A stretch of DNA of 64,000 nucleotides, from the NCBI GenBank assembly GCA_934095845.1, contig CAKOKS010000001.1, forward strand, positions 62,001 to 126,000, given 5' to 3'. This document shows, one piece after another, positions 1-7,910 of the stretch. Below the pieces are notes generated by a model. The model was given only the letters and a program-made list of their open reading frames with translations, was not told where the DNA came from and did no database searches. Source of the DNA: an uncultured Bacilli bacterium (GTDB lineage Bacteria; Bacillota_I; Bacilli_A; RF39; UBA660). How positions within the stretch are numbered: position 1 is the stretch's first letter; each line of letters starts with the position of its first letter. The position numbers were made by a program, and so were the translations under genes.

Positions 1-2
1 TG

Positions 3-1202
3 GATGCAAAAGAATATTTAAAATATGATGATCATATAACTGGATATGCTCATGCAGCAACATTCGATGATGAAACTTTTATAAATAATATTGAGCTTGA
101 TAAAGAATCAATTTTAATTGTTGGAGATCGTGAGAAGTTAATCGAACATGCTATTAATAAAGGTGTAAAAATGATAATTTTAGTAAAGAATAGACCTTTA
201 TCAAGTAGATTAAAACATCTTGCAGTTAAGAATAAAATAAATGTTATTATTTCACCAAAAAGTTCATTTAAAGTTGCTCGTGTTTTATGTTTAGCAAATC
301 CAATTAAAACAATTAAAAGAGGGCAAGAAACAATATACTTTAATGAACAAGATTATTTGACTTATTTCAATGATGAAACAAGTAAACTAAAACATACTAA
401 TTATCCAATTGTTAATAATAAAGGTGTTTGTTTAGGAATGCTTAGAACAATTGATGCACATGAAGTAAAGAGAAAGAAAGTTATTTTAGTAGATCATAAT
501 ATGACAAGTCAATCAATTGATGGATTATATGAATCTGAAATACTTGAGATAATAGATCATCATAATATTGGGGATATTAATACAAGTGCACCAATTAATT
601 TTAGAAATATGTCAGTTGGTTCAGTAAATACAATTATTTATTTAATGTATAAAGAAAATGGAATACGTATACCTCAAAATATAGCAGGTCTTATGTTAAG
701 TGGTATTATTTCTGATACTCTTTTATTACAAAGCCCAACTACAACTGAACTTGATAAAGTTGTTGCAAGTAATCTAGCTCATACAGCAAAAGTTAATATG
801 AAAAAATATGGACTTGATATGTTAAGTAGTGGGGTAGATATAAAAGGATTAACTGCTAATGAAATAGTTTATCGTGATTTTAAAACATATAAAATAAATG
901 ATCACTCTATGGCAATTGGTCAAGTATTTACAACGGATTATAAAATGTATAAAGAGAGAGAAAATGAATTAGTTGAAGAATTAAATAGACTGGCTGCTAA
1001 TAATTCATTCTCAGTATGTGCATTATTTGTAACAAACTTTTTAACAAATGATTCAAATATATTATATTCTGAAAATTCTAAACGTATTTTAGAGCAAGCA
1101 TACAATATAAATGAACTTCATGAAGGTGATGTTATAAAGAATGTTGTATCAAGAAAGAAACAAATGGTTCCATGTATAATGGATGTTGTTGAACATTTAT
1201 AG
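3..1202 (+). CDS. ppaC: Manganese-dependent inorganic pyrophosphatase, CBS/DRTGG type (5' partial)
   Basis: Hydrolyses pyrophosphate to phosphate in the cytoplasm, pulling biosynthetic reactions forward. The frame is open from base 3, so the gene starts before the window; an internal ATG at 171 is not the real start because upstream codons (for example SILIVGDREKLIEHAINKGVK) continue the DRTGG-like domain. After it come a CBS-like segment (NYPIVNNKGVCLGML) and the DHH core: VDHN near residue 162 of the visible part, EIIDHHNIGD, the SVGSVNTII segment and SGIISDTLLLQSPT. These match family II pyrophosphatases of the regulated class, where CBS domains bind adenine nucleotides. The C-terminal DHHA2 domain is complete. 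Family assignment is secure; nucleotide regulation is inferred from the domain layout. Confidence 0.93.
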   Translation, partial: DAKEYLKYDDHITGYAHAATFDDETFINNIELDKESILIVGDREKLIEHAINKGVKMIILVKNRPLSSRLKHLAVKNKINVIISPKSSFKVARVLCLANPIKTIKRGQETIYFNEQDYLTYFNDETSKLKHTNYPIVNNKGVCLGMLRTIDAHEVKRKKVILVDHNMTSQSIDGLYESEILEIIDHHNIGDINTSAPINFRNMSVGSVNTIIYLMYKENGIRIPQNIAGLMLSGIISDTLLLQSPTTTELDKVVASNLAHTAKVNMKKYGLDMLSSGVDIKGLTANEIVYRDFKTYKINDHSMAIGQVFTTDYKMYKERENELVEELNRLAANNSFSVCALFVTNFLTNDSNILYSENSKRILEQAYNINELHEGDVIKNVVSRKKQMVPCIMDVVEHL

Positions 1203-1210
1203 GTTATAGT

Positions 1211-1372
1211 ATGGAAGAAAAAGATAAATTAGAAAAACTAAATGAAGTAAATGATCTTGTTAAAGTTGAAGTAAGAAATAGGCATGAAAGTAAAATAATT
1301 TTGATACTTGCTCTTGCAGGAATATTAATACTTATAGTGTTTATTCTTGAACTTCTAGTTTTGAATAAATAG
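1211..1372 (+). CDS. Small single-pass membrane protein, 53 aa
   Basis: ATG at 1211, eight bases after the pyrophosphatase stop, opens a 53-codon frame. The first ~28 residues are charged and likely helical (MEEKDKLEKLNEVNDLVKVE); the rest is one hydrophobic helix (about residues 29-50) ending LVLNK. There is no good independent Shine-Dalgarno, so translation may be coupled to the gene upstream. I do not recognise a family. The alternative minus-strand frame over the same bases has no ribosome binding site. Confidence 0.5.
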   Translation: MEEKDKLEKLNEVNDLVKVEVRNRHESKIILILALAGILILIVFILELLVLNK

Positions 1373-1413
1373 TAATAAAAAACCAATTTATTAATATAAT
1401 ATAGTAGACAAAT

Positions 1414-1442
1414 TTGATTTTTTTACTTAAATTTGCTATAAT
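1414..1442 (+). promoter_or_regulatory. Strong extended -10 promoter of the ncRNA at 1449
   Basis: TTGATT (1414-1419), a 17-base spacer and TATAAT (1437-1442), with a TG one base upstream of the -10 (TGC-TATAAT). No open reading frame with a ribosome binding site follows for 500 bases, so the promoter serves a non-coding transcript. Confidence 0.75.
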
Positions 1443-1448
1443 TAATTT

Positions 1449-1952
1449 GTGTGGTGCATTATGCTAGTCATTACACTATTTGAAGGTAGGGCTAAAAATC
1501 TACCAATTGTACAAATGAGACTTTGTATATTTGCTTCTTCTGCCCAAGTTGGGGTGAATATATGATTTAAAATTTAAGGATACCTCATAATGGCATATGA
1601 AATATTCCTTTTATTGCCTCACTTATACAAATAATGATTAACGTACATGATGTGAGTGATTGCTAGGGATAATTTTTGAAATAGTAATTGCAAAAGCATA
1701 TAAGAATAGTCACTTATGTTAGGGAAAGCCTCTAGCGTGTATATATTATAGGTATTAAGGTGCGGACTAAGTGGTAATCGAGTAGTTAGCTTGGCAACAA
1801 CTAACTGCATTATTTAAAACGAAAGTGCTTTAGGGTAACCGCAAGTATAATGTAGAGAAATTCAACTCGACCAAAGCCGTAAAATTGATTTATAATATAC
1901 CATACAATAAATGACTTTAAATTGGGGGAATGCCAAGTTAAAGTTTTTTTTT
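1449..1952 (+). ncRNA. Large structured non-coding RNA (~0.5 kb), candidate OLE-like RNA
   Basis: A 500-base stretch without a credible gene lies between a near-consensus promoter and a hairpin-plus-T9 terminator, so it reads as a stand-alone RNA gene. Local hairpins can be read directly: GGTAG/CTACC (1485-1504), TACAAA/TTTGTA (1510-1527), CTCAC/GTGAG (1618-1656) and AGTTAG/CTAACT (1784-1806). I could not find the conserved cores of RNase P RNA, tmRNA or SRP RNA. The next gene, 44 bases downstream, encodes a small multi-pass protein resembling the DUF21/CNNM membrane domain with a DxxxD motif. OLE RNAs are large RNAs encoded just upstream of the membrane protein gene oapA, so context suggests an OLE-like RNA. 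I cannot confirm this from primary sequence alone. Confidence 0.6.
1914..1952 (+). terminator. Rho-independent terminator of the 0.5-kb ncRNA
   Basis: ACTTTAA (1914-1920) pairs with TTAAAGT (1938-1944); after one A-G mismatch, TTGG pairs with CCAA around a 7-base loop; a run of nine T follows. Confidence 0.8.
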
Positions 1953-1978
1953 GCAAAATTTTAATATTTAGATATAAT
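1951..1978 (+). promoter_or_regulatory. Promoter of the DUF21-like membrane protein gene
   Basis: TTGCAA (1951-1956), 16-base spacer, TATAAT (1973-1978), beginning inside the T-run of the ncRNA terminator. The downstream gene can therefore be transcribed on its own as well as by read-through. Confidence 0.5.
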
Positions 1979-1996
1979 TATAATGGAGTGTGAAAT

Positions 1997-2515
1997 ATGA
2001 AAAAAGATTATTGGATTTTAAAAGTCTTTATAATTACTTTTATTTTATCTATATGTTTTAGTTTTATAACTAATGTAATGAGTGCATCTTTTAATTCAAT
2101 TATTTTAATAATAATTCTTTTATGTGTAATCGCTATTGGAATAATTTTTGATATTATTGGTACTTCTTGTATGAGTGCTAATGAATCTTCATTTCATTCA
2201 ATTGCAAGTAAGAAAATAAGTGGAGCAAAAGAAGCTATTAATATGCTTAAGAATAGAAATAAAATATCTAGTATTTGTAATGATATTGTTGGAGATGTAT
2301 GTGGAATTATTTCTGGTGGTTTAGGAGCTGTTATAGCGATTTCCATTGCATCAACAACTGGTTTAAATAATGTTTTAGTATCAGTTATAACTTCAGCAAT
2401 TGTTTCTTCACTTACTGTTGGTGGTAAAGCTATATTCAAAAATATTGCTATTAAAAATGCTGATAAAATTATTTTTACTGTAGGTAAAATAAAACATTTT
2501 TTTAGGGTGAAATGA
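1997..2515 (+). CDS. Small multi-pass membrane protein with DUF21/CNNM-like region; candidate OapA-like protein
   Basis: 172 residues with hydrophobic helices at about 7-28, 33-57, 100-120 and 124-142 and a basic C-terminus. Between helices 2 and 3 a segment (SCMSANESSFHSIASKKISG, then AINMLKNRNKI) resembles the DUF21 membrane domain of CNNM/CorC-type Mg transport proteins, though the cytoplasmic CBS pair of those proteins is missing. Residues 96-100 form a DxxxD motif (DIVGD). Start ATG follows GGAG by 9 bases. The gene lies directly behind the structured RNA at 1449-1952 and overlaps the PAP2 gene downstream. OapA partners OLE RNA at membranes and is encoded right behind it; similarity here is by topology and context, so the assignment is tentative. 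Confidence 0.5.
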   Translation: MKKDYWILKVFIITFILSICFSFITNVMSASFNSIILIIILLCVIAIGIIFDIIGTSCMSANESSFHSIASKKISGAKEAINMLKNRNKISSICNDIVGDVCGIISGGLGAVIAISIASTTGLNNVLVSVITSAIVSSLTVGGKAIFKNIAIKNADKIIFTVGKIKHFFRVK

Positions 2516-3114
2516 TGAAAAAAAATATTTTGTTAATAAGTGTAATTGCTTTATTTTTTTTAGATCTTTATTTTATATTAAGTGGATATTCTAAAACTAT
2601 AGATTCAAATGTAGCAATTTATTTTGCAAATCACAACAATATTGTTTTAACAAATATATTTAAATTTATATCATTTATTTGTAGTCCTAAATTTATGATT
2701 TTAATAAATGTATGTTTATTTATTTCTATCATTTTAAAAAAGAAATATAAATTATTTTTAATAAATGTTGCTAGTATAACAAGCGTAGTAGTTAATAATA
2801 TATTAAAAATTATTATAAAAAGAGAAAGACCTAATTTTTTAGCTTTAGTTAATGAAACAAGTTATTCTTTCCCTTCAGGGCATTCAATGATTTCTATTTT
2901 ATTTTTTGGAAGTATAATTTATTTAGTAAATAAGTATAATATAAAATATAAAAAAACAATAACTATCTTATTAAGTATATTTATTATTTTAGTTGGATTA
3001 AGTAGATTATATTTAGGAGTACATTTTTTAACAGATGTAATTGGCGGATATTTATGTGGTGTTGTTACTTTAATAATTATTATTATGATTTTTGAAAGGG
3101 TTGATAAAAAATGA
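2515..3114 (+). CDS. PAP2-family membrane phosphatase
   Basis: About 199 residues, six membrane helices. The three phosphatase signature blocks are visible: KRERPN (near residue 102), SFPSGHSM (near 120) and SRLYLGVHFLTDVIGG (near 163-178), giving the catalytic histidines and arginine of PAP2/undecaprenyl-pyrophosphate or phosphatidate phosphatases. The active site faces the outside in this family, so lipid-linked substrates are likely. AGGGTGA stands before two adjacent ATGs (2512, 2515), and the upstream gene's TGA overlaps the start, indicating translational coupling. The exact substrate cannot be told from sequence. Confidence 0.88.
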   Translation: MKKNILLISVIALFFLDLYFILSGYSKTIDSNVAIYFANHNNIVLTNIFKFISFICSPKFMILINVCLFISIILKKKYKLFLINVASITSVVVNNILKIIIKRERPNFLALVNETSYSFPSGHSMISILFFGSIIYLVNKYNIKYKKTITILLSIFIILVGLSRLYLGVHFLTDVIGGYLCGVVTLIIIIMIFERVDKK

Positions 3115-3863
3115 AAGCACTTATTACAGGAGCATCAAGTGGTATAGGTAAAGATATGGCGAGATATTTAAGTTCACTTGGATATGACTTAATATTAGTT
3201 GCTAGAAGAAAAACTTATTTAGAAAACTTAAAAAAAGAATTATCTACTAATGTAAAAATAATACCTTATGATTTAGCAGTTCAAGATAATTTAGATAATC
3301 TTTGGAATGAAGTCAAAGATGAGGATATAAATTTACTTGTTAATAATGCCGGTTTTGGTTTATTTGGAGAATTTGATAAAACAGATTTAGACCGAGAATT
3401 TGAGATGATTGATGTTAATATTAAGGCTCTTCATTATTTAACAAAGAAATTTTTAATTAAATTTAAAAAAGAAGGTAAAGGAAGAATTTTGAATGTGGCA
3501 TCTTCAGCTGGTTTTATGGCTGGACCTAAATTAAGTACTTATTATGCTAGTAAAAATTATGCCTTAAGATTAAGTGAAGCTATTTATGAAGAATTAAAAG
3601 TAGCGAAAAGCAATGTACATATTTCTTGTTTATGTCCAGGACCAGTTGATACAGAATTTAATAAAGTCGCTCATGGAGAATTTCATACAAAATCTTTAAC
3701 AAGTGAATATGTTGCTAAATATGCAATAGATCAAACTTTAAAAAATAAATTATATATAATACCAAGTTTTAGAATGAAAGCAGCAATATTTTTAACAAGA
3801 TTAGTTCCTAGAAAATTACTTTTAAAAATAACTTATCTAATTCAAGATAGAAAAACTAGATAA
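3111..3863 (+). CDS. Short-chain dehydrogenase/reductase (SDR)
   Basis: 250 residues, classical SDR length. TGASSGIG at residues 6-13 binds the dinucleotide, NNAG follows near 78-81, and the catalytic SSAG...YYASK block (Ser, Tyr, Lys) lies near 131-149, followed by PGPVDTEF. These are the features of an NAD(P)H-dependent oxidoreductase of the DltE/YqjQ-like group; substrate unknown. Start ATG overlaps the PAP2 stop by four bases, so the two are co-translated. A hairpin with long loop (3830-3866) and T-run ends the transcript. Confidence 0.9.
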   Translation: MKALITGASSGIGKDMARYLSSLGYDLILVARRKTYLENLKKELSTNVKIIPYDLAVQDNLDNLWNEVKDEDINLLVNNAGFGLFGEFDKTDLDREFEMIDVNIKALHYLTKKFLIKFKKEGKGRILNVASSAGFMAGPKLSTYYASKNYALRLSEAIYEELKVAKSNVHISCLCPGPVDTEFNKVAHGEFHTKSLTSEYVAKYAIDQTLKNKLYIIPSFRMKAAIFLTRLVPRKLLLKITYLIQDRKTR

Positions 3864-3871
3864 GTTTTTTT
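3830..3871 (+). terminator. Terminator after the PAP2-SDR operon
   Basis: AACTTATCTA pairs with TAGATAAGTT across a 17-base loop that contains the end of the SDR gene; T-run follows. Confidence 0.55.
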
Positions 3872-3943
3872 ATGTAAAGCAATTAATTTAATACGTTTAA
3901 AACAAAACCATTATGCTATAATTTTAATATAGGAGACGATTAT

Positions 3944-4966
3944 ATGAAATGTGTAAAATTAGTTGATAAAAAAAGTTTAGTAACAGGAGAAATTGATTAT
4001 CCTGTTAAAGATGGTAAAAGGGTTGTTATTGAAGTTATAAAAGCAGGAATATGTGGAAGTGATTTACATAATTGGAATAATGGAGAACCTAAAGATTTAG
4101 TTATGGGTCATGAATTTTCAGGTATTGTAGTTGATCCTGGAAATAGAAAAGATTTGAAAGTAGGAGATCATGTAACTGCTTTACCTATTTCTCCATGCAA
4201 TGAATGCTTTGCATGTAAATCAGGTAATCTTCAATATTGTGCTCATACTTGGGAAAATGCTTTAGGTCTTTCTTTAACAAATCCAGGAGCTTATTCAGAA
4301 GAAATTAGTGTTACACCAGAATGTGTTGTTAAAATGAAAGATAATGTTACTTTTGAAGAAGGTGCAATGGTAGAACCAACTGCTGTTGGACTTCATGCAA
4401 TTCATTTAGCAGATATTAAAGTTGGAGATAAAGTTCTTATAATTGGTGGAGGAATAATTGGACTAGTAAGTGCAATGTTTGCTCGTATGGAAGGAGCCAG
4501 TTTAGTAGTTATATCTGAAACAAATGAAGCAAGAGGAAAGAAAGCCTTAAATTTAAAAGTAGCTGATGAATATATTCATGCTGATGAAAACTTTATAGCT
4601 GAATGTATGAAAAAAACAAATGGTGGATTTGATGTTGTAATAGACTGTTGTGGAAATGAACCAGCAGTTACAAGCGCAATGATGGTAACTCGTGCTGGTG
4701 GAACTATAGTTCTTGCAGGAGTTGCTGAAAAACCTATAACTATTCCAACTATTATTGGAGTTTTACATGAATTAACGATTAAAGGTTCAATTGCTTATAC
4801 TGAAAATGAATTTAAAACATGTGTTGATTTGATTGCTAATAAACGTATTGATGTAATGAAATTTGTTGATAAAGTTGTATCTTTAGATGAAGTTCAAAGT
4901 GCTTTTGAAGAATTAACAAGTGGGGTGAGTCCTTCTGTTAAAATTTTAATAGATCCTAAAAAATAG
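3944..4966 (+). CDS. Zinc-dependent medium-chain alcohol/polyol dehydrogenase
   Basis: 340 residues. The catalytic zinc site is present: C37 in GICGSD, GHEFSG near 62, and E near 143 in MVEPTAV. The structural zinc lobe has the four cysteines (CNECFACKSGNLQYC, about 88-102). A Rossmann motif GGGIIG lies near 168. This is the family of threonine, sorbitol and butanediol dehydrogenases; the exact alcohol cannot be deduced. GGAGACG stands before ATG 3944, and AGACCA-TT-TGGTCT plus T-run overlaps the stop, so it is a single-gene transcript. Confidence 0.9.
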   Translation: MKCVKLVDKKSLVTGEIDYPVKDGKRVVIEVIKAGICGSDLHNWNNGEPKDLVMGHEFSGIVVDPGNRKDLKVGDHVTALPISPCNECFACKSGNLQYCAHTWENALGLSLTNPGAYSEEISVTPECVVKMKDNVTFEEGAMVEPTAVGLHAIHLADIKVGDKVLIIGGGIIGLVSAMFARMEGASLVVISETNEARGKKALNLKVADEYIHADENFIAECMKKTNGGFDVVIDCCGNEPAVTSAMMVTRAGGTIVLAGVAEKPITIPTIIGVLHELTIKGSIAYTENEFKTCVDLIANKRIDVMKFVDKVVSLDEVQSAFEELTSGVSPSVKILIDPKK

Positions 4967-4983
4967 ACCATTTGGTCTTTTTT
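4966..4983 (+). terminator. Terminator of the alcohol dehydrogenase gene
   Basis: AGACCA, 2-base loop, TGGTCT, then T6; begins in the stop codon. Confidence 0.75.
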
Positions 4984-5032
4984 GTTTACAATTTTTTTCT
5001 TTTGTTATATTATATTAAGCGCGGTGATAAAT

Positions 5033-5564
5033 ATGGCTTTAAATAAAGAAATATTTAAATATATTAAGGGTTTTGAAGATTATATAGCTGAAGCAGATTA
5101 TAATCCTATAAAAGTTATGGGTTTATTTGATTACTATGAGTTTGATAAAAGTAAATTAGAAGAGGAAAAAAGCGAATTTATTTCTTTTATAAAAAGGAAT
5201 TTTTGTTTTTTAATAAATGTAGTTGGTGATACTTTTTGTATACCTTATTTATCTTTATCAATTTCAAATTGCAAAGATGGAACTTCTTGGATTCAGTTAA
5301 CAAATTATGAAAATTTAGTTATTCTAGATAAGTTTTTTTACAATACTTGTATATTATGGTTTAATAGAATTCAATATGTATACGTGTATAGAACTTTATG
5401 ACTATTTTAAAATGTTAATTAAACAAGGCTATAAATTAAATATGTTTTTAGATGGAACTGAATATGTAGAAGGAATTGAAGATTATGCAGAGTATATTTG
5501 TAAAAACGTTTTAGAAATACTTAATTTTAAATTGTGTGAGAATAATTTTGAATTAAAAAAATAG
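5033..5564 (+). pseudogene. Unknown protein of ~177 aa, interrupted by a frameshift at a T7 run
   Basis: A frame opens at ATG 5033 (MALNKEIFKYIKGFEDYI) behind GCGGTGATAA and runs to a stop at 5401. A second frame continues to 5564 and is open back to 5328. Dropping one T from the seven-T run at 5333-5339 joins them smoothly (DKFF-TILVYYGLIEFNMYT...) into one acidic, soluble protein ending NNFELKK. The downstream part has no ribosome binding site of its own. I do not recognise the family. The break may be a sequencing error, slippage-based variation or true decay. The composite stops just before a bidirectional terminator shared with the slipin gene. Confidence 0.5.
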
Positions 5565-5580
5565 GCTAGGCCTATTTTTT
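5558..5580. terminator. Bidirectional terminator between convergent genes
   Basis: AAATAGG-CTAGG-CCTATTT with A-run on one side and T-run on the other, serving the gene at 5033 and the minus-strand slipin gene. Confidence 0.75.
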
Positions 5581-6342
5581 TAGTTTGTTTACTGTTTCTA
5601 CTAAATTTTCTTTTCCAAAAGCATTTAGTACTTCAATAGGAACAGCAAATATAATTGTATTTGATTGATCTGATGAAACATCATTTATAGTTGCAAGAGT
5701 TCTTAAATGAAGTGCTCCTGGACTTTCAGACATAATTTTGGCTGCTTCAGCAAGGTTTTCTGCTGCTTCTTTTTCACCAGTTGATTTAGTTATAACAGCA
5801 AGCTTTTCTCTTTCAGCTTCAGCAACTCTTGCAATTACTCTTTGCATTTCTGCAGGTAATTTAACGTCTTTAAGTTCAACGTTTTCAACTTTAATTCCCC
5901 AAGGATCAGTTGCTTCGTCAATAATCTTACAAATTTCTTCACTAATTTTATCTCTTCTAGCAAGAAGTTCATCTAATGAAACAGCACCAACAGCATTACG
6001 CATTGTTGTTTGAGCTAATTGAGAAACTGCATATTGAAATCTTTCAACAGCTATAACCGCTTTAGCAGCATCAAATACTTTATAATAAATAACAGCATTG
6101 ATTCTTATAGATACATTATCTTTAGTTATAGCATCTTGTTCAGGAACATCTACAGCTTTAGTTCTTATATCAACTTTTGAAACTGTATTAATAATTGGCC
6201 AAACAAGGTTCCAACCAGGCATAAGTATTTTACTGAATTTACCACAAGTAAATAAAATACCCCTTTCATACTCATTAATTTGTCTAATTGAACTTAAAAT
6301 TAAAACAACTATAATTCCAATTATAATAAATAAAATATACAT
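5572..6342 (-). CDS. Slipin / SPFH (band 7, stomatin-like) membrane protein
   Basis: 256 residues from the ATG at 6342, chosen because AAGGAGGA stands eight bases upstream; an in-frame start at 6396 has no such site. One N-terminal membrane helix is followed by the SPFH domain (QINEYERGILFTCGKF, PGWN, VDVPEQDAITKDNV) and a coiled-coil-like stretch rich in Ala/Glu (AEAEREKLAVI, EKEAAENLAEAAKIM). This matches the stomatin/slipin family that forms oligomeric membrane microdomain scaffolds. The usual NfeD-type partner gene is not next to it. Family assignment is secure; the cargo is unknown. Confidence 0.9.
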   Translation of the reverse strand: MYILFIIIGIIVVLILSSIRQINEYERGILFTCGKFSKILMPGWNLVWPIINTVSKVDIRTKAVDVPEQDAITKDNVSIRINAVIYYKVFDAAKAVIAVERFQYAVSQLAQTTMRNAVGAVSLDELLARRDKISEEICKIIDEATDPWGIKVENVELKDVKLPAEMQRVIARVAEAEREKLAVITKSTGEKEAAENLAEAAKIMSESPGALHLRTLATINDVSSDQSNTIIFAVPIEVLNAFGKENLVETVNKLKK

Positions 6343-6446
6343 AAAATCCTCCTTGATTATATTGTATAACTTAAGTGTCAAAAATACAACAAACATTGAC
6401 TTTTATGCTATGGTGAATTAATATTTAATTAGAAGGGTGTGTTAAT

Positions 6447-7013
6447 GTGAATAATAGCAAAATTTATAAACTTATTTGTTCAACAGCTATATTTTTATTA
6501 GGAATGATTTATTTGTCTTTTCCAACATATTATGGAATATCAGAAATGAGTAAAATAGAAACAGGTAATCTATTTATTAGTTTTACAATTATATATTCTC
6601 TTTTAAATTTAGCAATTTACTTTATCAATAGGGATGAAAATGGTGATAATCTAATTATATCTATAATGACTTTGATAACTTGTTTTATATCTTATTTTTT
6701 ACCATATTTTATGAATGGTTTTTTAGTAGTTCCAATTAGTATTATGATTCTTTTATTTTTAATTACTTCATATAGAGTAGTTGAAATATTTAGAATGAAA
6801 GAAGAAAAAGACAATTATTATTTGGTAGAAATAATCCTTATAATTATTTTAAATTGTTTTGGTATAATTTTATCTTTTAATATGTTAAATGATTATGTAT
6901 TGCAAACAATTATGTTGGGTTTTATAATATCTATATTTGGTATGTATGACTTTGTAAATGTTAGTTTTAGAGAAGTAATGCATAACAAAAAATTTGTAAA
7001 AGGAATTAAATAA
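6447..7013 (+). CDS. Six-helix integral membrane protein, HdeD-like (tentative)
   Basis: 188 residues made almost entirely of six hydrophobic helices with short loops, ending in a basic tail (HNKKFVKGIK). The layout of paired helices resembles DUF308/HdeD proteins, but I see no diagnostic motif. A GTG start at 6447 follows AGAAGGG. The methyltransferase gene starts two bases after the stop, so the two share a transcript. Confidence 0.55.
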   Translation: MNNSKIYKLICSTAIFLLGMIYLSFPTYYGISEMSKIETGNLFISFTIIYSLLNLAIYFINRDENGDNLIISIMTLITCFISYFLPYFMNGFLVVPISIMILLFLITSYRVVEIFRMKEEKDNYYLVEIILIIILNCFGIILSFNMLNDYVLQTIMLGFIISIFGMYDFVNVSFREVMHNKKFVKGIK

Positions 7014-7014
7014 T

Positions 7015-7896
7015 ATGAAAGTTGTAAATGATTTTTTTGAATATGAAATCCTTGATATGAAAAAAGGAGAAAAGTTAGAAAATTGGAATGGAGTAAAATT
7101 ACTTAGACCAGATCCTCAAATTATATGGGATAAATCTGTAGATAATAATTTATGGAATAGTTATGATGCTAGATATGAAAGAAGTAAAAGTGGAGGAGGA
7201 ATGTGGCAAATAAAAAATAAGAACATTCCTTATTCATGGCAAATACATTATAAAGATTTGACTTTTAATTTAAAACTTATGGGTTTTAAACATACTGGTT
7301 TATTTCCTGAACAAGCATATAATTGGAATATTTTAAGAGATAAAATAAAAAATGCTAGAAGAGATGTTAAAGTTTTAAATTTATTTGCTTATACCGGTGG
7401 AGCAAGTGTTGCTGCTTTAAGTGTTGGAGCAAGTGTTGTTCATGTTGATTCATCTAGAGGTATGGTTGACTGGGCTAAGGAAAATGTAAATGCTTCTAAC
7501 TTGAGTGATAGACCTATTAGATTTATTGTTGACGATGTTTTAAAATTTGTTGAAAGAGAAATTAGAAGAGGTAATAAATACGATATTATTATAATGGATC
7601 CTCCTTCATTTGGAAGAGGTACCAATAAAGAGGTATGGAATATTGAAACTAGTCTTTATGATTTAGTTAGTAAATGTACTCAAGTGTTAAGTGATGATCC
7701 AATAATGTTTTTAATAAATTCATACACAACTGGATTATCTATGAGTGTATTAAAAAATATTTTAATGCTTACTGTATCTGAAAAATATAATGGTTTTATT
7801 GATGTAGATGAAGTAGGCTTACAAATGAAAAATAGTGATTTAGTTTTACCTTGTGGTATTTATGCAAGATGGGAAAAAGAAAAGACGAAGAATTAA
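7015..7896 (+). CDS. Class I SAM-dependent methyltransferase, RlmI/RlmK-like
   Basis: 293 residues. The Rossmann core begins KVLNLFAYTGGASVAALSVGA (motif I, about 118-138), continues VVHVDSSRGMVDWAKEN (motif II) and reaches DIIIMDPPSFGRG (about 191-203), the DPPSF signature of RNA methyltransferases such as RlmI/RlmK. The N-terminal PUA domain of RlmI is missing, and residues 1-110 are a family-specific lobe (YSWQIHY, FKHTGLFPEQ). It is therefore probably a ribosomal RNA cytosine-5 methyltransferase relative; the target base is not deducible. Its stop lies inside a terminator shared with the converging gene. Confidence 0.82.
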   Translation: MKVVNDFFEYEILDMKKGEKLENWNGVKLLRPDPQIIWDKSVDNNLWNSYDARYERSKSGGGMWQIKNKNIPYSWQIHYKDLTFNLKLMGFKHTGLFPEQAYNWNILRDKIKNARRDVKVLNLFAYTGGASVAALSVGASVVHVDSSRGMVDWAKENVNASNLSDRPIRFIVDDVLKFVEREIRRGNKYDIIIMDPPSFGRGTNKEVWNIETSLYDLVSKCTQVLSDDPIMFLINSYTTGLSMSVLKNILMLTVSEKYNGFIDVDEVGLQMKNSDLVLPCGIYARWEKEKTKN

Positions 7897-7910
7897 TCTT
7901 CGTCTTTATT
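7884..7910. terminator. Bidirectional terminator between converging genes
   Basis: AAAGACGAAGA, 5-base loop, TCTTCGTCTTT; the stop codons of both converging genes are in the hairpin. Confidence 0.8.

Noticed and set aside
1619..1810. Minus-strand open frame of 63 codons across the first ncRNA
   Set aside because: No ribosome binding site, overlaps promoter-to-terminator RNA with hairpins; composition not protein-like.
1449..1952. RNase P RNA, tmRNA or SRP RNA as identity of the first ncRNA
   Set aside because: No GAAAGTCC/AGAnnAAT-type RNase P cores, no tRNA-like ends of tmRNA, no SRP core; some bases (GAAAGTGC, GGGTAACCGC) look suggestive but do not extend.
2194..2439. Minus-strand frame within the DUF21-like gene
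   Set aside because: Shadow of a well-supported plus-strand gene; no ribosome site.
5376..5564. Independent 62-codon gene
   Set aside because: No ribosome site and open upstream frame to 5328; better read as the second half of a frameshifted gene.
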